A stretch of DNA of 64,000 bases, taken from the NCBI GenBank assembly GCA_028622995.1, contig JAJQJQ010000049.1:682001-746000 (forward strand), read 5' to 3'. The number at the start of each line of letters is the position of its first letter. The first letter of the stretch is position 1. This stretch comes from Panagrolaimus kolymaensis. Its lineage: Eukaryota; Nematoda; Chromadorea; Rhabditida; Panagrolaimidae. Shown one piece after another: positions 57,772-64,000 of this stretch. A model generated the notes under the pieces. The model saw only the letters and a list, made by a program, of their open reading frames with translations, searched no databases and was not told the DNA's origin. Both the position numbers and the translations under genes were made by a program.

Positions 57772-58923
57772 TCAAGTTTCAACGATGGTAACAAGGGCAT
57801 TTGTGACAAGTTGGCGTGTAAAATCATTATCAAGGATATCAATATCAGCTACAGAAGTTTTTGAAATGATACATTCAATCAAAAGTTGAGCACATCTTTC
57901 TTTGAGTTTGATGGCATTTGAAAGGATGGAATAATTTGCAAGTTGACAAACATTCGAAATTGAAACATCTTTAATTAAAGAAACTTGAAAACTTGTCTAA
58001 AAAAATAACGTTAGAAAGATGATAGTGAAATAGCAAAAGTAACCTTAAGAGAGTCCATATCATATTTGTCGAAAAATCGCAAAAGTTCCATTTTGTCTTC
58101 CAAATTCAATGGATTTAAAGTTTCAGGAAGGTAACAAAGTTGAATAGCACTTTCGGCAACTTTGAATTTGAAATCAGTGATGACCATTTGATTTTCGTTT
58201 GGTTCTTTCATATCAGAACGGAACATAGCTTCAAAAACTGGAGATTGAGCAGCAAGAACATATTTGTGAGTCTAAAAACTAGTTATAAGATCGTTGGAAT
58301 ATTTAAAAACAAACATACTTTAATAGAGTCTTCACCAACTTTGATAATAAAATCTTTGTCATCTTTCTTCCATAATTTATAGCCAAGAGCTCCATCATCA
58401 AATTTGATTCCATTTTTATCTGTAGTAAGCTTTTCACGTTTGACACTTAATATTCCTTCACATTTGACAGTAAATTTTTTATAAGTAATAAATTTGTTAG
58501 CAGGATCAAAAAATTTTGTTGTTTTACAAATTAAAAATCCCCATCCTTCTAATTTTTCAAATTCATATTCTTTATTCTTTATAAAGGTAGTCGATTCAAC
58601 GGAAAATTTAAGATCAGCTTTGATTTTCGCTTCATTTCCGATATCAATATGGAAGAAAATCCAAACTTTTCCACGGTTTTCTTCTCGGTTTCCATTGGGA
58701 TAAGTTCTAATTTGATATTTGACACCAGGAATGTTTGAAGCATTGAACCATATTGTTTTCAAAAAGCCATTAGTTGTTGAATCTTTCAAAGATGTCAATT
58801 TTTCTTCAGCGATATTCCATTTGATTGAAATGGGACATTCAAGATTCTAAAAAAAACAAAATACTTTAGCACCAAAAATCAAAAACTACTTACATAAGTT
58901 GAAGCAGCTGCAGTAGAATCCAT
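57772..58923 (-). CDS. MATH-BTB-BACK protein, array member 2
   Basis: Exons 58923-58894, 58846-58319, 58271-58044 and 57996-57772, phase 0, 336 residues. The N-terminal exon reads MDSTAAASTY. MATH starts ISIKWNIAEEKLTSLKDSTT; the BTB linker is YKLWKKDDKDFIIKVGEDSI; the BTB core has THKYVLAAQSPVFEAMF. In the BTB and BACK exons it is most like member 1. The Val of the usual VHK motif is Thr here. Likely CUL3 adaptor as for the family. Confidence 0.9.
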
Positions 58924-59444
58924 GATGATTGTAAATGAAAAAGTTACTAAAAAAAGGAAGATTATGACTGCTTCAATAAATCGATAGAAAAATAAACGCG
59001 GTAATTAAAATTTTAAGATTTGGAGTCAAACAATTATTTTAACAAAAAACAAATCTTTAGAAAAAATGAATAAATCATAAAATTGCTGACATTAGAAACG
59101 AAAAACATAAAATGATTTGAAAGAGTTATAAAATGGCAAACAAAAAATCGCGCCTTTTTAAATTTCCAGTAAAGACAATTTTCATTTCAAATTTAGTATT
59201 TGATCGATTATTTACAACGACTTTTGTGTGAAAATGATGGCAAACAAATAGTCTTTCATCAAAGATTTATCATTTTTGTTTTCGCTAAAAATATAAAAGA
59301 AAGGTATTTGTGAAGACAAAAAAGTAAATGAAAAATTCATTTCTTTGAAAAAGAAAAATGTTCGAGTTGATATTCGAAAGAAGACGTTTTCCCTCAAAGA
59401 GTTTTGTAATAGTGCATACTTTTTTTTCTCTCAGAGATAATGCC
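58924..59444. other. Intergenic
   Basis: Upstream DNA of array member 2, AT-rich, no feature recognised. Confidence 0.5.
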
Positions 59445-59448
59445 TTAA

Positions 59449-59641
59449 AGGGCCATAGCTATTTGCAGCCTTTTTGAAATTTCGTTTGCGGGTACTGAAT
59501 TTTGCGAATGCCAAGCGCGTGTTTGAATTTAACGTGTCATTTACTGTAGCTACACGTAAATTCAAATTGCCGGTTGGCGAAGTATGAATTCAGCTCCCGT
59601 AAAACGAAATTTTGAAAAAGGCTGCAAATAGCTATGGCCCT
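59449..59641. mobile_element. Small inverted-repeat element (MITE)
   Basis: About 193 bp with terminal inverted repeats of roughly 50 bp beginning AGGGCCATAGCTATTTGCAG and its complement. Flanks are TTAA on both sides (59445-59448 and 59642-59645), fitting piggyBac-type insertion; TA|AA alignment would equally fit a Tc1/mariner-type TA target. Interior is too short to code. Confidence 0.8.
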
Positions 59642-59780
59642 TTAAAGTATTTTTGATGATGAAAATCCTAACATTCTGAATACAGACCAAAAGAACTTTA
59701 TTAAAAAGTACTTGTAACACATGACAAAATGAAAGATTCAAAAAATACAAAATTGTTTTACACAAAGAAGAAAGTTTAGT

Positions 59781-60950
59781 TTATGTTTCAACGATATTGG
59801 AACAAGCATTTGAGAAAATTTTGCGAATAAAATCATTTTCAAGGAGATCAATATCAATTATAGGTGTTCCATTTTTGAGTGATTTGGTTAAAACTTCAGA
59901 GCATTTTTCTTCAAGTTGGACAGCATTAGAAGCAAGTGAACATTTAGTTAGTTGACAGACATTTGAAATTGACACATCTTGGATCAATGAGGCTTCACAA
60001 CGAGTCTGAAAAGTAACAGCTAAAGAAAGTAAATATGTAATAGTTAAACTTACCTTTAGATCAGAGATATCATATTTGCTACAAAATAGTAAAAGTTCCG
60101 ATTTATCTTTCAAGTCTAAAGCATCGAGAGTAGCAACATTGTAACAGTTTTGAACAGCGGTTTCAACAACTTTGAATGAAAAATCTTTGATAACCATTTG
60201 ATTTTGTTTTGCTTTCTTTGCCCAAGCTCGGAAAATAGCTTTAAAAACAGGTGATTGAGAAGCGATAACATTCTTGTGAACCTAAAACAAAGATATAATC
60301 ACTTTTGGATAACAGCAAAAACAAACATACTTTGATAGAGTCTTCACCAACTTTGATAATAAAATCTTTGTCATCGTTCTTCCATAATTTATTACCAAGC
60401 GCACAAGCAACAAAATTGATTCCATTTTCATCTGTAGTAAGCTTTTCACGTTCGACACTCAATATTCCTTCACATTTTACAGTAAATTTTTTATCAGTAA
60501 TAAATTTGTTAGTAGGATCAAAAAGTTCAGTAGTTTTACAAATAGGAAATCCCCATCCTTCTGAATGTTCATATTCATATTTTTCTTTCTTAGTATATTC
60601 AGCTGATTCAATAGTATATTTAACATCAGCTTTGATTTTCGTTTCATTTCCAAGTTGTATTTGCAAATAAATTCGTACTTGTCCACGAGTTTTTTCTTTG
60701 TGTCCATTGGGACAAATTTCAAGATAATATTTGATACCAGGAATAGTTGAAGCATAGAAGATTTCGGTTTCCAAAGATTGATTAGTTGTTGAATCTTTCA
60801 GAGCTGCTAATTTGTCTTCAGATATTTTCCATTGAATTGAAAAAGGACATTCAAGATTCTAAAACAAGAAGCAATTACATTGATTAATAAATAAATAAAA
60901 AGACTTACATAAGTTGACGAAATTGAAGGAGGAGTTGCAATGGAATCCAT
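59781..60950 (-). CDS. MATH-BTB-BACK protein, array member 3
   Basis: Exons 60950-60909, 60858-60331, 60281-60054 and 60005-59781, phase 0, 340 residues. N-terminal exon MDSIATPPSISSTY. MATH starts FSIQWKISEDKLAALKDSTT. The BTB linker reads NKLWKNDDKDFIIKVGEDSI, and the BTB core VHKNVIASQSPVFKAIF. The last exons (SFKVVETAVQNCYNVATLDA, SNIVET) are nearly identical to member 4, so these two are the youngest duplicates. A shared 3' motif AACTTTATT lies just downstream at about 59692. Confidence 0.9.
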
Positions 60951-62224
60951 AAATATTCTTAATGAAAGCTTCTAAAAAAAAGAAAGAAAGATTAATTCAA
61001 CTTTATTAGTCAACAATCAAAAGTAAACGCGGCGGCATTTTTATCGATCGATATCGTCCTTAATTATTTTTGCATATTTTTTTCTTCTTTTTATTATTAC
61101 TAAAATTTACATATAACAAATTTAACCCAATTTCCTGCATCTTTGGATCCTTCCTTACTTTTGGCCCTTTAGCTTCTTGGGATTTACTAAAATGCTTAAA
61201 ATCTTTGCAGTTTGATATCACTAATTTTAATCAAATTGAAAATTAAGCTTCTTTACTCGAGCGGTTTGTGAATTGTCTGTTTGATCTGGCATTATCACAA
61301 AATGTTCGAATCCATCAAAAAAAAACAAAAACAAAAAAAAGAATGAAAATTTAGGACGATATCAAATTCAAACGCGGCAAAAGAAACAAATTATTGAAAC
61401 ATTAAAGTAATTCTTGCAACAACAACAACAAAAAAACAATGGCGCCAAAAAAGTAAAAACAACCACGAAATGTATTACGGTAATTGTTATCTCGTTGAGA
61501 TAACAAGAAAAGGCAATTACAAAAACTTTACAAAGGTGCAACAATTTTAATAAATAAATCTCACAAAAATTGAGACAAAAACGAGTAAATCATAAACTTT
61601 TATTTCATCAGAATAAATTAAAGAGTTTTAAGGAATTTTACCAAAATATTACTCTCCCATATAAAACCTTTTAAATAAATATTGCCCGTTGCTACTGTGT
61701 TTTTTTTCTAAAAGCTATTGGTCTAAAATATTTGTTTGTTTGTTGGTATAAATAAAAAAGAGAGAGCACGTTATTGTATTTTTTGTTTGAGTTAATCAGC
61801 GCGCGCGCGGAATTCTGCAAGCTTTTTTTTTATGGGATGTTTGTATTTTCAAGATAAATAACAACAACAAAACGAAGTTTATTTGCGAGTTCTATTTGAG
61901 TTGATGGTAAAACAGCTAAACATGTTGATGAATTTTATTCAACCAAGGAATGAGTGAAGTGAGTTAAACCTTTGAATCTTTACAAAGCAAATTTAAAAAA
62001 AAACCTCCTTAAAACATATTTCACTGATAGAAACATGAATGAATGCGTCATTTTAAAGTGATACAATTTTTATAATCATCACATTCTGAATTCAAACAAA
62101 AAAAACTTTATTATAAAGTATTGTAACACATCATATGAAAACAAACAAAACGAAAGATTCAAAAACAAAAAAGATGGTAACAAAAATGAACAAAAAATTG
62201 TTTAACAAACATAAAGAAGGTAGT
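60951..62224. other. Intergenic with duplicated upstream sequence
   Basis: About 1.3 kb. A palindrome GTTATCTCGTTGAGATAAC lies near 61487-61505, and the following 80 bases resemble 63665-63755 upstream of member 4, showing that upstream DNA was duplicated with the genes. No gene seen. Confidence 0.6.
61487..61505. other. Palindrome in duplicated upstream block
   Basis: GTTATCTCGTTGAGATAAC: 8-base arms around a CGT centre. The related copy near 63671 keeps GTTGAGATAA but has lost the left arm. Confidence 0.6.
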
Positions 62225-63378
62225 TTACGTAACAACGAGATTGCAGCAAGCATTTGAGAAAATTTTGCGAATAAAATCATTTTCAAGGAGATCAATATCG
62301 ATTATAGGTGTTCCATTTTTGAGTGATTTGGTTAAAATTTCAGCGCATTTTTCTTCAAGTTTGATAGCATTTGAAGCAAGTGAACATTTAGTAAGTTGAC
62401 AAACATTTGAAATTGTAACACCTTCAATCAATGAAGCTTCACAACGAGTCTGAAAAGTAAGAGCAATAGAAACAATGTGTAAAAGTAAAGCTTACTTTAA
62501 GATCTGAGATATCATATTTGTTACAAAATAGTAAAAGTTCAGATTTATCTTTCAAGTCCAAACCATCGAGAGTAGCGACATTGTAACAATTTAGAACAGC
62601 AGTTTCAACAACTTTGAATGAAAAATCTTTGATAACCATTTGATTCTGCTTTGATTTCTTTGCCCAAACTCGGAAAATAGCTTTAAAAACTGGTGATTGA
62701 GAAGCGATAACACTCTTATGAACCTAAAACAACGAACAATGACTTTTGGATTACAGTAAAAAATAAACTAACTTGAATTGCGTTTTCACCAACTTTTATT
62801 GTAAAATCTTTACCACCATTTTTCCATAATTTATAGCCAACATGTCCATCATCCAATACGATTCCATTGTTATTACCAGCAAGCTTTTCACGTTTGACAC
62901 TCAAAGTTCCTTCGCATTTCAAAGTAAATTTGCCATCAGCAATAAATTTCTTAGCAGGATCAAAAAGTTCTACAGTTTCGCACAGTTTAAATCCCCATCC
63001 TTTTGATTTTTCATATTCATATTTTTCTTTCCTAGTAAAGCCAGCTGATTCAACGAAAAATTTAACATGAGTTTTGATTTTCGTTTCATTTCCAATTCGT
63101 AAGTGCAAGAAAATCCGTACTTTTCCACGATATTGTTCTTTATTTCCATTAGGATAAATTCTAAGATAATACTGAACTCCAGGAATGTTTGAAGCGTTGA
63201 ATTTCTTTGTTTCTAAAGATCCATTAATCGTTGAATCTTTCAAAGTTGCCAATATGTCTTCAGAAATGGTCCATTTGATTGAAATAGGGCATTCAACATT
63301 CTAAAAATAAGATGACAATTATTTTGACTAATCAATAAAAAAACTTACAGAAGTCGAAGAAAATGCAGAAGAATCCAT
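62225..63378 (-). CDS. MATH-BTB-BACK protein, array member 4
   Basis: Exons 63378-63349, 63300-62773, 62723-62496 and 62449-62225, phase 0, 336 residues. N-terminal exon MDSSAFSSTS. MATH starts ISIKWTISEDILATLKDSTI. The BTB linker is YKLWKNGGKDFTIKVGENAI, the BTB core VHKSVIASQSPVFKAIF. BACK ends SNACCNLVVT, where the usual ending is IVET. The last two exons are close to member 3. The MATH domain is more diverged than the BACK domain, suggesting the substrate-binding part evolves faster. Confidence 0.9.
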
Positions 63379-64000
63379 AATGCTTGTAATTTGCAAAAGT
63401 AAAGTTACTGAAAGAACAACAAGATAAATATCATGTGACGGCTTCAATAAATACAATAATCGAGAAAAAGAAACACGCCATTTTTTTCAATTTTAAACGT
63501 TATTAAAATTGAAGTTAATATACTTTTTTGCAACCGCAATACGAACGAATATTAAAGATAATACACCAAATAAAAAAACTAATATATAAAAGAGCTAAGG
63601 AAGTATCGTTCAACTAAATTTACTGTTGTAAAAAGCATGCGAACAAAAGACCGCTGATGACTATGGTAGTTGTCGCGTTGAGATAATATAATATGAACAT
63701 GCGGGTGGACAAATCTTGCAAAGATGCAATAGCTTTAATATATGAATCAAACAAAATATATTCAAAAAATGAGTAATTGAAACATAGAATCTAACTGAAT
63801 GATTTAAATTTTCTTAGTTTTCACTTTTCAAGAAAGATTAAAAAAAAATTTTGTTGTTGTTTTTTTGGTGTAAATTACCAAAAGATCGAGCGTGTTATTT
63901 TACTAATGTTTTTATGTATTATGCTTTATGTGAAGCCCTTCATTTACTTATTAATTAATAATTTTTTTATTATAAAATAAATCGACAAGTAAAAATAAAA
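63379..64000. other. Upstream of array member 4, window end
   Basis: About 0.6 kb of AT-rich DNA, including the duplicated upstream block at about 63665-63755. No further gene is visible before the window ends. Confidence 0.5.

Noticed and set aside
61250..61330. Possible tRNA gene (GTTCGAATCC-like box)
   Set aside because: Only a B-box-like string is present; no acceptor stem pairing or convincing A-box was found.

Overview
The window is nuclear DNA of a nematode. The evidence is very AT-rich sequence, short GT-AG introns, two nematode-type nuclear hormone receptors, three paralogous SRH/STR-like chemoreceptors and an expanded MATH-BTB family. That mix, with the apparent fungal-type gene, fits a free-living Tylenchina worm such as a panagrolaimid. 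The genus is an inference. Exon structures were built by hand: I required GT/AG borders and reading-phase continuity, and the coding length of every multi-exon model closes to a multiple of three.

Layout. 1-4180: nested mobile DNA. A complete hAT transposon (103-2769, 8-bp target duplication, intact six-exon transposase) sits inside an open reading frame that ends in a UPF1-like helicase tail. That frame runs into an LTR (3456-4180) preceded by a hairpin and a polypurine tract. 4269-4940: small glycine-rich gene. 5707-7513: MATH-BTB-BACK-BTB-BACK gene. 10099-12292: PIGW/GWT1 inositol acyltransferase of the GPI-anchor pathway. 12446-21740: three chemoreceptors on the minus strand, with an intronless CSC1/OSCA-type channel gene of fungal character (14846-17461, plus strand) between the first and second. 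22113-24116: RNF216-type RBR ubiquitin ligase. 25544-27913: nuclear receptor. 27914-33392: long low-complexity gap. 33393-34914: cysteine-rich repeat membrane protein. 35161-35570: HSP70-like remnant. 35740-37436: NYN/PIN (Zc3h12a-like) protein with tandem repeats. 37609-38423 and 40052-40585: two non-autonomous hAT-type elements, each with exact 8-bp duplications. 41794-44053: second nuclear receptor. 44417-45026: CHRAC1/POLE4-like histone fold. 45451-48405: seven-finger zinc-finger protein. 49030-50135: VHL. 50450-53752: large unrecognised protein. 54122-63378: MATH-BTB array (four full genes on minus, one BACK-only gene on plus) with a small inverted-repeat element at 59449-59641.

Together. 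Several genes are ubiquitin-ligase parts: VHL (CUL2 adaptor), MATH-BTB proteins (CUL3 adaptors) and RNF216. The MATH-BTB genes share intron positions and phases and partly share flanking DNA, so they arose by recent local duplication. The sharply GC-rich islands at about 0.1-0.2 kb, 2.7 kb, 40.1 kb and 40.5 kb are all transposon ends. The points most worth checking are the fungal-type channel gene, the helicase-tailed LTR element carrying an intact hAT, and the NYN protein that lacks the central acidic pair.
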